Source: Pseudomonas fluorescens (lineage in GTDB: Bacteria; Pseudomonadota; Gammaproteobacteria; Pseudomonadales; Pseudomonadaceae). Taken from it: a DNA stretch of 64,000 nt. The notes under the pieces are model-generated. The model had not been told where the DNA came from. It searched no databases and saw only the letters and a program-made list of their open reading frames with translations. Made by a program: the position numbers and the translations under genes. Location: positions 5,624,501-5,688,500 of the forward strand of contig NZ_CP078138.1 of assembly GCF_019212185.1 (NCBI RefSeq). Reading direction: 5' to 3'. The first letter of the stretch is position 1; each line of letters starts with the position of its first letter. This document shows positions 35,606 to 44,264 of the stretch, one piece after another.

Positions 35606-35974
35606 ATGAGCCCCCATTCCGGTAATCGCCGTCGCTTCAGAAGAATTGGTTTCGATGCAAGGACCGAACTCAGCCAGGGCAACCTGCGCTGGCCGGCCAA
35701 ACTGATCGACTTGTCGCTCAAGGGCTTGCTGGTCGAATGCCCGGCCGCCTGGACCGGTGACAGGGCAAAAATGTTCTCGGTCGACATCCACCTGGATGCT
35801 GAGACCGAGATTCGCATGGATGTCCAACTGACTCATGAGGAACACGGTCAGTTGGGCTTTGTCTGTCGCTATATCAGCCTGGAGTCTGTCAGCACACTGC
35901 GACGCCTGATGGAGCTTAACCTTGGCGATCAAGAAGAGCTGGAGCGCGAGCTGGGTGCGCTGATCGAAACCTGA
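35606..35974 (+). CDS. PilZ-domain c-di-GMP receptor (MapZ-like)
   Basis: The 122-residue single-domain PilZ protein has both c-di-GMP contacts: the arginine motif (RRRFRR, residues 8-13) and DLSLKG (Asp35, Ser37, Gly40). By length, N-terminus and position next to radA it matches PA4608/MapZ, which binds c-di-GMP and inhibits the chemotaxis methyltransferase CheR1. The ATG at 35606 follows AGAGGAACTGCAGC. It converges with radA. Confidence 0.88.
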   Translation: MSPHSGNRRRFRRIGFDARTELSQGNLRWPAKLIDLSLKGLLVECPAAWTGDRAKMFSVDIHLDAETEIRMDVQLTHEEHGQLGFVCRYISLESVSTLRRLMELNLGDQEELERELGALIET

Positions 35975-35983
35975 AGGCGCGGT

Positions 35984-37351
35984 TTATTCGAACAGTGCAT
36001 CCAGCGCCTGCTCCAGACGGCTGACAGCAATGATCTTCAGCCCGGCAGGTGCTTCCTTGGGCGCGTTGCCCTTGGGCACGATGGCGCGCTTGAAGCCGTG
36101 TTTTGCCGCCTCCTTCAAGCGCTCCTGGCCACTGGGCACCGGGCGCACTTCACCGGACAGACCCACCTCACCAAACACCAGCAGGTCATGGGGTAGCGGC
36201 CGGTTACGCAGACTCGACATGACCGCGGCCATCAAGGCCAGGTCGGAAGCTGTTTCCAGGACCTTGACCCCGCCAACCACGTTAAGGAATACGTCCTGGT
36301 CGTGAGTCGGAATTCCACCATGGCGATGCAAGACCGCCAGGAGCATGGCCAGGCGATTCTGATCCAGGCCCAGTGTCACTCGACGCGGGTTGGCCAGATG
36401 GCTGTCGTCCACCAATGCCTGGACCTCCACCAGCATCGGACGAGTACCTTCCCAAGTGGCCATTACCACGCTGCCAGGTACTTCTTCCTGAGCGCGGGTC
36501 AGAAAAATTGCCGAAGGGTTGGAAACTTCTTTCAGGCCCTTGTCGGTCATCCCGAAGACACCCAGTTCGTTCACCGCACCGAAACGGTTCTTTACTGCGC
36601 GCAGCAGGCGCAAGCGGCCATCGGACTCGCCCTCGAAATACAGCACGGTATCCACCATGTGCTCCAACACTCTGGGACCGGCCAGTGCGCCCTCCTTGGT
36701 CACGTGGCCGACCAGGAAAATCGCCGTGCCACTCTGTTTCGCATAACGCACCAACAGTGCCGCACTTTCGCGAACCTGGGACACGCCACCCGGCGCCGAC
36801 TGCAACTGCTCGGTAAAAATGGTCTGGATCGAGTCGATCACCATCACCTTGGGTTTCTCCACCCGCGCCGTGGCAATAATGGTTTCGATGCAGGTTTCAG
36901 TCATGACCCGCAATTGATCCTGAGGCAAGCCCAGGCGCCGGGCGCGCATGGCGACCTGTTGCTGGGATTCCTCGCCCGTGACGTAGAGCGCCGGCATGCG
37001 GATGGCCAGATTGCACAGGGTTTGCAGAAGAATGGTCGACTTGCCGATGCCCGGGTCACCGCCGATCAAGACCACCGAGCCATCGACCAGGCCGCCGCCA
37101 AGCACGCGGTCGAGTTCGCCGGACGCGGTGGAAAAACGCGGAATTTCTTCGACGCTGACTTCCGCCAGGGTTTTGATCTGCGCTTGCTGACCTGCCCAAC
37201 CGGTACGCCCGCTGGGAGCCGCCGCCCCACCGCTTTCCACCATGGTTTCGGTGAGGGTGTTCCAGGCCCCGCACTCGCCACATTGGCCAGCCCATTTGGG
37301 AAAGGTCGCGCCGCACTCGGTGCAGCCATACATGCGTTTCGCCTTGGCCAT
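35984..37351 (-). CDS. radA: DNA repair protein RadA (Sms)
   Basis: The 455-residue RecA-like helicase processes branched recombination intermediates. It has an N-terminal C4 zinc finger (CTECGATFPKWAGQCGECGAW), Walker A GGDPGIGKST, the RadA-specific KNRFG motif (AVKNRFGAVNE) and a C-terminal Lon-like domain without a protease dyad (FGEVGLSGEVRPVPSGQERL). The length is standard. It converges on the PilZ gene with a 9-bp gap. Confidence 0.97.
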   Translation of the reverse strand: MAKAKRMYGCTECGATFPKWAGQCGECGAWNTLTETMVESGGAAAPSGRTGWAGQQAQIKTLAEVSVEEIPRFSTASGELDRVLGGGLVDGSVVLIGGDPGIGKSTILLQTLCNLAIRMPALYVTGEESQQQVAMRARRLGLPQDQLRVMTETCIETIIATARVEKPKVMVIDSIQTIFTEQLQSAPGGVSQVRESAALLVRYAKQSGTAIFLVGHVTKEGALAGPRVLEHMVDTVLYFEGESDGRLRLLRAVKNRFGAVNELGVFGMTDKGLKEVSNPSAIFLTRAQEEVPGSVVMATWEGTRPMLVEVQALVDDSHLANPRRVTLGLDQNRLAMLLAVLHRHGGIPTHDQDVFLNVVGGVKVLETASDLALMAAVMSSLRNRPLPHDLLVFGEVGLSGEVRPVPSGQERLKEAAKHGFKRAIVPKGNAPKEAPAGLKIIAVSRLEQALDALFE

Positions 37352-37864
37352 CTGAACTCCTGGAAAAAGCGTGATGATAACTCAGCGGGCCAGCTTCGGA
37401 GGGCTTGACTTGATAGTTGCGCCGCAAACCTGATGTGTAATACAGAGATCCCCTATGGGAAATCTAAACAGCCCGCTTTCTCTTGTTGTAATAGGACTGA
37501 TACATAGATAACTTGACGCACAAGTTAGAGTTAAAACACTAACGGGACTTCAAGCTCATGTTTCATAAATCTATTGGCAGTAAACGGTCATCAAATATTA
37601 CTTTCCATCGCCATTTAGACCGCCCACGAAATCACCCACACTTTGAATGGATATAGTTCCACCTCTATGGAATGCACCTGAAAATTTCCGTACTGCGTCG
37701 TCAGCCAGATGAACGACTCGCCGATAAATTAGTTATTCATTGAAAACTTTTCACCCTGCGCAGGGTCGACCAAGAGGCGCGGAGGCAGCTATCAACGACG
37801 AGCAAGACTCGTCCGGCTGAATTACACTGCCTTCACCAACCTCATCTGTAACAAGGAATAACCT
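37352..37864. other. radA-mscL intergenic region (513 bp), unusually AT-rich
   Basis: From about 37430 to 37740 the DNA is much richer in A/T than its surroundings. It contains one short open frame (37558-37656) and no repeat or clear terminator. The last 120 bp serve mscL. The AT-rich stretch could be a horizontally acquired remnant, a regulatory region or an unannotated RNA gene. Confidence 0.5.
37558..37656 (+). CDS. Possible 32-residue small ORF
   Basis: ATG at 37558 opens 32 codons, reading MFHKSIGSKRSSNITFHRHL and then DRPRNHPHFEWI before TAG. AACGGGACTTCAAGCTC offers a GGGA 9-10 bp upstream. The product would be basic, with five histidines. Only context and reading frame support it, and chance is possible in a stretch this short. 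Confidence 0.3.
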   Translation: MFHKSIGSKRSSNITFHRHLDRPRNHPHFEWI

Positions 37865-38278
37865 ATGGGCGTGATAAGTGAGTTCAAGGCCTTCGCGGTC
37901 AAGGGAAATGTGGTCGACATGGCCGTGGGTATCATCATCGGCGCGGCGTTCGGCAAGATCGTGACCTCGTTTGTCGGTGACGTGATCATGCCGCCCATCG
38001 GCCTGCTGATCGGTGGGGTGGACTTCGGGGACTTGGCCGTCACCCTCAAGGCGGCGCAGGGCGATGTCCCGGCCGTCGTGCTGGCCTATGGCAAATTCAT
38101 CCAGAGCATCATCGACTTTGTGATCGTCGCCTTTGCCATTTTCATGGGGGTAAAAGCCATCAATCGCCTGAAACGTGAAGAGGCCGCGGCGCCAAGCCTG
38201 CCACCGGTTCCGACCAAGGAAGAGGAATTGCTGGGTGAAATCCGCGACCTGTTGAAAGCGCAGAACAACAAGCCGTGA
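37865..38278 (+). CDS. mscL: Large-conductance mechanosensitive channel
   Basis: The 137-residue protein has the MscL N-terminal helix ([20 protein letters not shown]) and TM1 ([20 protein letters not shown]). The periplasmic loop, TM2 ([20 protein letters not shown]) and the [13 protein letters not shown] cytoplasmic bundle follow. It forms a pentameric emergency valve against hypo-osmotic shock. AAGGAATAACCT supplies the ribosome binding site. A convergent terminator is shared with fpr. Confidence 0.98.
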   Translation: MGVISEFKAFAVKGNVVDMAVGIIIGAAFGKIVTSFVGDVIMPPIGLLIGGVDFGDLAVTLKAAQGDVPAVVLAYGKFIQSIIDFVIVAFAIFMGVKAINRLKREEAAAPSLPPVPTKEEELLGEIRDLLKAQNNKP

Positions 38279-38294
38279 AGCAGTGATTGCAATC

Positions 38295-38322
38295 GAAGAC
38301 GGCGCCAACAGGCGCCGTCTTC
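38295..38322. terminator. Bidirectional terminator between mscL and fpr
   Basis: GAAGACGGCGCC-AACA-GGCGCCGTCTTC is a perfect 12-bp stem with a tetraloop, immediately beyond both convergent stops. Confidence 0.85.
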
Positions 38323-38323
38323 A

Positions 38324-39100
38324 TTACCAATAGTTTTCCACCGCCACCTGACCGGGCCGGCGGCTCAGGCTCAACTGCAGGCCTCGTTGCTTGAGCAGCT
38401 TACGCATGTCATCGATCATTTGCGGATTGCCGCAAAGCATGATCCGTGAATGCTCGGGCGTGATATCCAGGCCCGCCGCTCGCTCCAACTCGCCACTTTC
38501 AATCAGTGAGGTGATACGTCCATTCAATGCTCCCGGGTGCTGTTCGCGCGTCACTGTGGCAACAAACTGCAGTTTATGGGCGTGCTCCGCCAGGTACTCC
38601 CGGTCTTTCAACTCGCTGATCAGCGCCCGGTACGCCAACTCTCGTGCTTCACGCACGCTGTACACAAGAATGATCCGCTCAAAGCGCTCCCACACCTCGA
38701 AATCCTGCAGGATCGACAGAAAGGGCGCCACGCCAGTACCGGTAGAGAGCATCCACAGGTCCCGGCCATCGACGAATCGATCAAGGGTCAGGTAGCCAAA
38801 TGCCTGACGCTCGACCAGTAACTCGTCACCTTGCTTCAAGCGGCTGAGCTCGCTGGTAAACTCACCGCCCGGCACCACAATGGAAAAGAAATCGAGGAAC
38901 TCGTCGTGCGGCGCGGACACCATGGAATAGGCCCGCCAGACCGTACTGCCATCCGCCTTGGTCACGCCCAGGCGCGCAAACTGGCCAGCTCGAAAGCGAA
39001 AGCCCGGATCGCGGGTGGTGCGCAACGTAAACAAGCTGGGAGTGAGGGGTTGCACGTCAAGCAGAGTCTGACGGCTGAACTTCTCTTCGCTGGCGCTCAT
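38324..39100 (-). CDS. fpr: Ferredoxin-NADP+ reductase
   Basis: The 258-residue FAD enzyme moves electrons between NADP(H) and ferredoxin or flavodoxin. The FAD-binding motif is WRAYSMVSAPHDEFL (RxYS), the NADP-binding GTGVAPFLSIL comes next, and the protein ends RRPGQVAVENYW, as in subclass I bacterial FPRs. In pseudomonads fpr is induced by oxidative stress through FinR. The LuxR gene upstream is divergent and is not FinR. Confidence 0.95.
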   Translation of the reverse strand: MSASEEKFSRQTLLDVQPLTPSLFTLRTTRDPGFRFRAGQFARLGVTKADGSTVWRAYSMVSAPHDEFLDFFSIVVPGGEFTSELSRLKQGDELLVERQAFGYLTLDRFVDGRDLWMLSTGTGVAPFLSILQDFEVWERFERIILVYSVREARELAYRALISELKDREYLAEHAHKLQFVATVTREQHPGALNGRITSLIESGELERAAGLDITPEHSRIMLCGNPQMIDDMRKLLKQRGLQLSLSRRPGQVAVENYW

Positions 39101-39389
39101 GGGAGGCTCCGTGGATCAGGAAGCACCAGTGTCCCGCAAAGCGCCGGGCAGGAACACCGCCTATTTGTAGTGGTATAGGCTCTGTGCCGCAGAAAAAAGC
39201 TGCCCAGCAAGTTAAACATTAAGTTTATAGCGCCCCTTAAAAGAACAACAAATCAAGCAACTTGGACAACGCTTTTCACTTATCAAATGACGACAATCAT
39301 GCAAGATGATTAATACCTTCGCTGTCCACCTTATAACTCTCACCACACTTGGTATGTTTCTCAATAACAAAAAAATCCCACCGATTCCC

Positions 39390-39403
39390 TAGGACATATC
39401 CTA
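39390..39403. promoter_or_regulatory. Palindrome TAGGA-N4-TCCTA upstream of luxR solo
   Basis: The 5-bp arms are perfect. The position suggests a promoter element or operator for the LuxR gene. It does not match the classical lux box exactly. Confidence 0.4.
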
Positions 39404-39407
39404 CACT

Positions 39408-39425
39408 CGAAAATGCTGGTTTTCG
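39408..39425. promoter_or_regulatory. 18-bp inverted repeat CGAAAA-N6-TTTTCG
   Basis: The arms are perfect 6-bp sequences with a 6-bp spacer, 44 bp before the luxR ATG. The total length equals that of a lux-type box, but the sequence differs. It may be a regulator site. Confidence 0.4.
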
Positions 39426-39468
39426 GACGTAGCCAGCCTGCTAATTGATGTATTAGGGAGTGTGAGTA

Positions 39469-40185
39469 ATGGAAATCTGGAAGAAAGTGCAGTTGAAACA
39501 GTTGGCATCAGCATCAAAACTCGAAATTGCATACAGCATCGCCCTCCAGTTCTTCAACAATCTTGGGTACGAATACTGTGCTTTTTCAATGACTTCACAT
39601 GCGCCCGCAACACATTTAAATCCTGTGCACCTGAACAACTACCCCCACGATTGGAATATCCAGTACGAACAGAATCACTACAGTTCGATCGACCCAATAG
39701 TGGCTCATTGCAATCGTTCAACGCTACCCATCCTGTGGGATAGCCATTCGTTCGCCACGACACCGGAGCTATGGCACGCATTAGAAGATCAGGGCCTGCA
39801 ACATGGCTGGTCGCAACCGGTGCATGAGCCCAGGGGGGCTGCCGTGGGCATGCTCAGCGTGGCTCGCAGTCATTGCCGGGTCACTGCCTTCGAACTCTAT
39901 GAACAACTCGGGTACTCGGTATTTATCTGTCAGAAGCTACAGACACTGGCACTTCAACTGACACCAGGCAATCATCCCGAGTGCAATAACCAGACCCATC
40001 TGTCGCCCCGGGAAATCGAAGTCCTGAAATGGTCGGCGTATGGCAAGACTGCGTCAGACGTGGCCGCCATCCTCAGCCTGAGCGAACGCACGGTGAACTT
40101 CCACGTCAACAGTGCCATCAAGAAAATGGGCGTGGCCAACAAGATGTCCGCCGTGGTTGCGGCGGTAAAATCGAGGATGATCTGA
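39469..40185 (+). CDS. LuxR-type quorum-sensing regulator (solo)
   Basis: This 238-residue protein has an N-terminal autoinducer-binding domain and a C-terminal GerE-type HTH (LSPREIEVLKWSAYGKTASD, LSERTVNFHVNSAIKK). The six residues conserved in AHL receptors all align with TraR: Trp62, Tyr66, Asp75, Pro76, Trp90 and Gly113. It should therefore bind an acyl-homoserine lactone rather than a plant ligand of the OryR/PsoR type, where the Trp/Tyr pair changes. No luxI gene is in the window. AGGGAGTGTGAGTA is the ribosome binding site. Confidence 0.9.
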   Translation: MEIWKKVQLKQLASASKLEIAYSIALQFFNNLGYEYCAFSMTSHAPATHLNPVHLNNYPHDWNIQYEQNHYSSIDPIVAHCNRSTLPILWDSHSFATTPELWHALEDQGLQHGWSQPVHEPRGAAVGMLSVARSHCRVTAFELYEQLGYSVFICQKLQTLALQLTPGNHPECNNQTHLSPREIEVLKWSAYGKTASDVAAILSLSERTVNFHVNSAIKKMGVANKMSAVVAAVKSRMI

Positions 40186-40394
40186 ATTCACAATCGCCTG
40201 CGCAGACGACCACCGCGGGTCACCGAGGAAAACCAACAAGTAATCCAATGCAAAAAAACGTACCATTTGCCTGATTCGAGTGGGGATGCCAGCACCACGC
40301 AGCGCCATCCATTCAACCGCGCCCGCCCGTTTCCAGCGGGTGGACGCGGACACCCGATGAATTCCTGCCGTTGATTATCCAGAGTCCTCACCCG

Positions 40395-41519
40395 ATGCCC
40401 CTGCTCGAAAGCCCTTTTGCCGAACTCGATCTGATCCGCCAACCGGAACAGCCAAACGAACCGTTGCAGGCCTTCGATGCTGCCGATGAGTACTTGCTCA
40501 ACCATCTGGCTGAGCAACAGCCAGGCGCACACACACGGGTACTGGTGCTGAATGACAGCTTTGGTGCATTGGCAGCCAGCCTGGCCGGCAAGGTCGCCCT
40601 CACCAGCAGCGGTGACTCCTTCCTGGCGGCCCTGGCCCTGGAAAAGAACCTGGTGCGTAATGGCCTGCCCTTCGACGCTGTCCGCGTAGTACCTGCCAGC
40701 GCAGCGCTATCAGGCCCGTTTGACCGTGTGCTGATCCGCGTGCCAAAAACCCTGGCGCTGCTGGAAGAGCAATTGATCCGACTGCAAGGCCAATTGGCGC
40801 CGGGCGCTCAGGTGATCGCCGCAGCCATGATCAAGCATTTGCCGCGGGCGGCCGGCGAGTTGCTGGAGCGCTACATCGGCCCGATGCACGCCTCACTGGC
40901 CGTGAAGAAAGCCCGGCTGTTGATCGCCTGCGCCGATGACAGGCCCGCCACCGCCTCGCCCTACCCGACCCGCTACCGCCTGGACGAGCCGGCCATTGAG
41001 TTGGTCAATCACGCCAACGTGTTCTGCCGTGAAGGCCTGGATATCGGCACCCGGGCGTTTCTTCCGCACCTGCCGAAGAACCTCGGCCAGGCCCGGGTCG
41101 CGGACCTGGGTTGCGGAAACGGTGTGCTGGCAATCGCCAGTGCCCTGAGCAACCCCGATGCGCACTACACCCTGGTGGACGAATCGTTCATGGCCGTGCA
41201 ATCCGCCAGCGAGAACTGGCAAGCGGCACTGGGTGATCGCCCGATGACCGCGCGGGCAGGCGACGGCCTGGCCGGGCAGGAAGCGCAATCGCTGGACGTG
41301 GTGCTGTGCAATCCACCGTTCCACCAGCAGCAGGTGGTGGGAGACTTCCTCGCCTGGCGAATGTTCCAGCAGGCCCGCGAAGCCTTGGTGGTGGGTGGAT
41401 CGCTGTACATCGTCGGTAACCGCCACCTGGGCTACCACAGCAAGCTGGCGCGCTTGTTCCGCGGTGTCGAACAGGTCGCGGCCACACCCAAGTTCGTGAT
41501 CCTCAAAGCGCGCAAGTAG
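40395..41519 (+). CDS. rlmG: 23S rRNA (guanine-1835-N2)-methyltransferase RlmG
   Basis: The 374-residue product has two tandem Rossmann methyltransferase-like halves. The N-terminal one is degenerate. The C-terminal one carries ARVADLGCGNGVLAIAS (SAM motif I) and the catalytic VLCNPPFHQQ. This RlmG/RsmC-like architecture methylates G1835 of 23S rRNA. The start is set at MPLLESPFAELD (40395); 40371 is in frame but gives an unusual N-terminus. Confidence 0.9.
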   Translation: MPLLESPFAELDLIRQPEQPNEPLQAFDAADEYLLNHLAEQQPGAHTRVLVLNDSFGALAASLAGKVALTSSGDSFLAALALEKNLVRNGLPFDAVRVVPASAALSGPFDRVLIRVPKTLALLEEQLIRLQGQLAPGAQVIAAAMIKHLPRAAGELLERYIGPMHASLAVKKARLLIACADDRPATASPYPTRYRLDEPAIELVNHANVFCREGLDIGTRAFLPHLPKNLGQARVADLGCGNGVLAIASALSNPDAHYTLVDESFMAVQSASENWQAALGDRPMTARAGDGLAGQEAQSLDVVLCNPPFHQQQVVGDFLAWRMFQQAREALVVGGSLYIVGNRHLGYHSKLARLFRGVEQVAATPKFVILKARK

Positions 41520-41521
41520 GG

Positions 41522-41546
41522 CAAAAAAACCCTCCAGCGGAGGGTT
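41522..41546 (-). terminator. Terminator of the cio operon
   Basis: The minus strand reads AACCCTCC-GCT-GGAGGGTT followed by TTTTT. It lies 41 bp past the DUF2474 gene and also just after rlmG. Confidence 0.85.
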
Positions 41547-41586
41547 GAAAGCCATGCCGCAAGGCACGGGATGGGATGTTCAGTGC

Positions 41587-41754
41587 TCAGTGAGTGCTCA
41601 GGCCTGCCGCATTCATGAACAGGCGCATCAGGCTGGCGACGACAAACAGCGCCAGCACGCTGCCGATCCAGATCCCGGCCAGCCAGCCAAGTCGCTGCCA
41701 CAGCGGTTTCTTTTCAGCGTCTTCGATTTCCTGCAGAGAATGTTTATCTGCCAT
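41587..41754 (-). CDS. DUF2474 small membrane protein, third subunit-like of the cyanide-insensitive oxidase
   Basis: The 55-residue frame reads MADKHSLQEIEDAEKKPLWQ, then RLGWLAGIWIGSVLALFVVA, and ends GLSTH. It has a charged N-terminus and one membrane helix (about 24-45). This is the DUF2474 pattern, a family encoded after cioB/cydB genes and comparable to CydX/CydZ. It begins 59 bp after the cioB stop on the same strand and ends before the operon terminator. Confidence 0.85.
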   Translation of the reverse strand: MADKHSLQEIEDAEKKPLWQRLGWLAGIWIGSVLALFVVASLMRLFMNAAGLSTH

Positions 41755-41813
41755 TGCCGGATCCTCGGTGTGCTGGCGGTGCCGTCCCGCAGGACAGCAC
41801 CGCCTTCAAGCAT

Positions 41814-42821
41814 TTAGTGATAGCCGTCTTCGTGGGTCACCTTGCCGCGGAACACGTAGTAGCTCCAGAAGGTGTAGCCCAGGATGAACGGAATGATGAA
41901 CAGCGTGCCCACCAGCATGAAGCCCTGGCTTTGCGGCGGCGCTGCGGCATCCCAGATCGAGATCGACGGCGGAATAATGTTCGGCCACAGGCTGATCCCC
42001 AGCCCGCTGTAACCCAGGAAGATCAGCACCAGGGTCAACAGAAACGGCGTGTAGTGAGCATTACGTGCCACCGCCCGGAGCAACCCGTAAAGGGTCACCA
42101 GCACCAGGATCGGCACCGGCAGGAACCAGAACAGGTTCGGCAGGGTGAACCAGCGCGCGGCAATCTCGGCATGGGCAAGCGGCGTCCACAGACTGACCAC
42201 TCCTATCACCGCCAACAGGACGAATGCCAAGGGACGAGCCAGGTCGTGCATCTGCTCCTGCAATTTGCCTTCGGTCTTCATGATCAGCCAGGTGCAACCC
42301 AATAGCGCATAGGCCACCACCAACGCCACGCCGCAGAACAGGGTGAAGGGCGTCAGCCAGTCCAGCGAACCACCGACAAACTGCCGGTCGACCACCTTGA
42401 AGCCATCGATAAACGCCCCGAGCGCCACGCCCTGGAAGAAGGTCGCGGTCACCGAACCACCGATAAACGCCTTGTCCCAGATGTGCACCTTGTCGTCCTT
42501 GACCTTGAAGCGGAACTCGAACGCCACGCCGCGAAAAATCAGGCCGATGAGCATCAGGATCAGCGGCAGGTAGAGCGCCGACAACACCACCGAATAGGCC
42601 AGCGGGAAGGCGCCGAACAACGCCGCCCCGCCCAGCACCAGCCAGGTTTCATTGCCGTCCCAGACCGGGGCGACGGTGTTCATCATCACGTCACGATCGC
42701 CCTTGTCCTTGATGAACGGAAAGAGAATCCCGATCCCCAGGTCGAAGCCGTCCATGACCACGTACATCATGATGCCGAAGATGATGATCACGGCCCAGAT
42801 CAGCGGAAGATCAATACCCAT
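41814..42821 (-). CDS. cioB: Cyanide-insensitive (bd-type) ubiquinol oxidase subunit II
   Basis: The 335-residue membrane protein has about eight helices. It begins MGIDLPLIWAVIIIFGIMMY and contains VMDGFDLGIGILFP and PVWDGNETWLVLGG, the CydB/CioB signatures. It partners CioA in a quinol oxidase that works in the presence of cyanide. It starts 3 bp after the cioA stop, so the genes are tightly coupled. Confidence 0.95.
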   Translation of the reverse strand: MGIDLPLIWAVIIIFGIMMYVVMDGFDLGIGILFPFIKDKGDRDVMMNTVAPVWDGNETWLVLGGAALFGAFPLAYSVVLSALYLPLILMLIGLIFRGVAFEFRFKVKDDKVHIWDKAFIGGSVTATFFQGVALGAFIDGFKVVDRQFVGGSLDWLTPFTLFCGVALVVAYALLGCTWLIMKTEGKLQEQMHDLARPLAFVLLAVIGVVSLWTPLAHAEIAARWFTLPNLFWFLPVPILVLVTLYGLLRAVARNAHYTPFLLTLVLIFLGYSGLGISLWPNIIPPSISIWDAAAPPQSQGFMLVGTLFIIPFILGYTFWSYYVFRGKVTHEDGYH

Positions 42822-42824
42822 GAC

Positions 42825-44264
42825 TCAATTCCCCTTGTTCAGGCTGTCGCCGTGATCACTTTCGGTGCCGTCATCGGCAGCGGAAAGCGGACGGGCTGGC
42901 GTACGTTGCTGGCCAGGGCCACCGTGGCTCGGCTCGGCACCTTCATTGAGCTTCGGACCTTTGCGCACCAGGCGCATCATGTAGCTCAAGCCCACACCAA
43001 ACAGCGAGAAATACACCACGACAAACAACGCCAGGGTGATGCTCATCTGCACCACGCTGTGCCCCGAAGAGGCGTCAGCGGTGCGCATCACCCCGTAGAT
43101 CACCCAGGGCTGTCGACCGATTTCAGTGGTGAACCAGCCGGCGAGAATGGCGATCAGGCCCGATGGCCCCATCCACAACGCCAGGTGCAGGAACGCGCGA
43201 TTGGAATACAGGCGTTCGCGCTTGCGTAGCCACAGACTCCACAGGCCGGTGAAGATCATCAGCATGCCCAGGCCGACCATGATCCGGAACGACCAGAACA
43301 CGATGGTGGAATTGGCCCGGTCTTCAGGCGGGAATTCCTTGAGCGCCGGAACCTGCTTGTCCAGCGAGTGCGTCAGGATCAGGCTGCCCAGATACGGAAT
43401 CTCGACCGCGTACTTGGTCCGTTCTTCCTTCATGTCCGGCCAACCGAACAGGATCAACGGCGTCGGTTCATCACCCACGTTTTCCCAGTGACCTTCGATG
43501 GCGGCAATTTTCGCCGGTTGGTGCTTGAGCGTGTTGAGCCCATGGAAGTCACCGATAACCGCCTGGATCGGCGCGACGATCAGTGCCATCCACATGGCCA
43601 TCGAGAGCATGGTGCGGATGGCCGGGTTGTCACGTCCGCGAAGCAGGTGCCAGGCAGCGGAGGAGCCGACGAAGAACGCGGTGGCGACGAAGGCGGCCGT
43701 CGCCATGTGCAGAAGGCGGTACGGGAATGACGGGTTGAAAATGATCGCCAACCAGTCCACCGGAATGACTTGGCCGTTGACGATTTCGTAACCCTGGGGG
43801 GTCTGCATCCAGCTATTGGAGGCAAGGATCCAAAAGGTCGAGATCAGCGTGCCAATGGCCACCATGACGGTGGAAAAGAAGTGCAGCTTGCGCCCCACCT
43901 TGTTCCAGCCAAACAGCATGACACCAAGAAAGCCGGCCTCGAGAAAGAACGCCGTGAGCACTTCATAGGTGAGCAAGGGCCCAGTGACCGATCCGGCGAA
44001 ATCCGAGAATCGGCTCCAGTTGGTCCCGAACTGGTAGGCCATGACCAGTCCCGAGACCACGCCCATGCCGAAGTTGACGGCAAAGATCTTCGACCAGAAA
44101 TGGTAGAGGTCACGGTAGGTGTTGTTGTTGGTTTTCAGCCACAGCCCTTCGAGTACTGCCAAGTAACTCGCCAGGCCGATGGTGATCGCCGGGAACAGGA
44201 TGTGAAATGAGATGGTGAATGCGAACTGAATTCGGGCGAGATCAAGTGCCTCCAAACCGAACAT
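42825..44264 (-). CDS. cioA: Cyanide-insensitive (bd-type) ubiquinol oxidase subunit I
   Basis: The 479-residue haem-binding subunit begins MFGLEALDLARIQFAFTISF. The haem-ligand His falls in TISFHILFPA; GVVSGLVMAYQFGTNW and the TTEIGRQPWVIYGVMRT motif follow. The Q-loop is short, as in CIO-type enzymes. The ATG at 44264 follows AGGAAGACTT. The frame is open to 44465, but the family N-terminus and ribosome binding site decide the start. It is the first gene of cioA-cioB-DUF2474, with a perfect ANR-type box 164 bp upstream. Confidence 0.95.
   Translation of the reverse strand: MFGLEALDLARIQFAFTISFHILFPAITIGLASYLAVLEGLWLKTNNNTYRDLYHFWSKIFAVNFGMGVVSGLVMAYQFGTNWSRFSDFAGSVTGPLLTYEVLTAFFLEAGFLGVMLFGWNKVGRKLHFFSTVMVAIGTLISTFWILASNSWMQTPQGYEIVNGQVIPVDWLAIIFNPSFPYRLLHMATAAFVATAFFVGSSAAWHLLRGRDNPAIRTMLSMAMWMALIVAPIQAVIGDFHGLNTLKHQPAKIAAIEGHWENVGDEPTPLILFGWPDMKEERTKYAVEIPYLGSLILTHSLDKQVPALKEFPPEDRANSTIVFWSFRIMVGLGMLMIFTGLWSLWLRKRERLYSNRAFLHLALWMGPSGLIAILAGWFTTEIGRQPWVIYGVMRTADASSGHSVVQMSITLALFVVVYFSLFGVGLSYMMRLVRKGPKLNEGAEPSHGGPGQQRTPARPLSAADDGTESDHGDSLNKGN

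Larger units (their letters stand above)
39101..39468. other. fpr-luxR divergent intergenic region (368 bp)
   Basis: It is AT-rich from about 39205 to 39385. It contains the palindrome TAGGA-CATA-TCCTA (39390-39403) and the inverted repeat CGAAAA-TGCTGG-TTTTCG (39408-39425), 44-79 bp before the luxR start. No open frame is seen. Confidence 0.6.
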
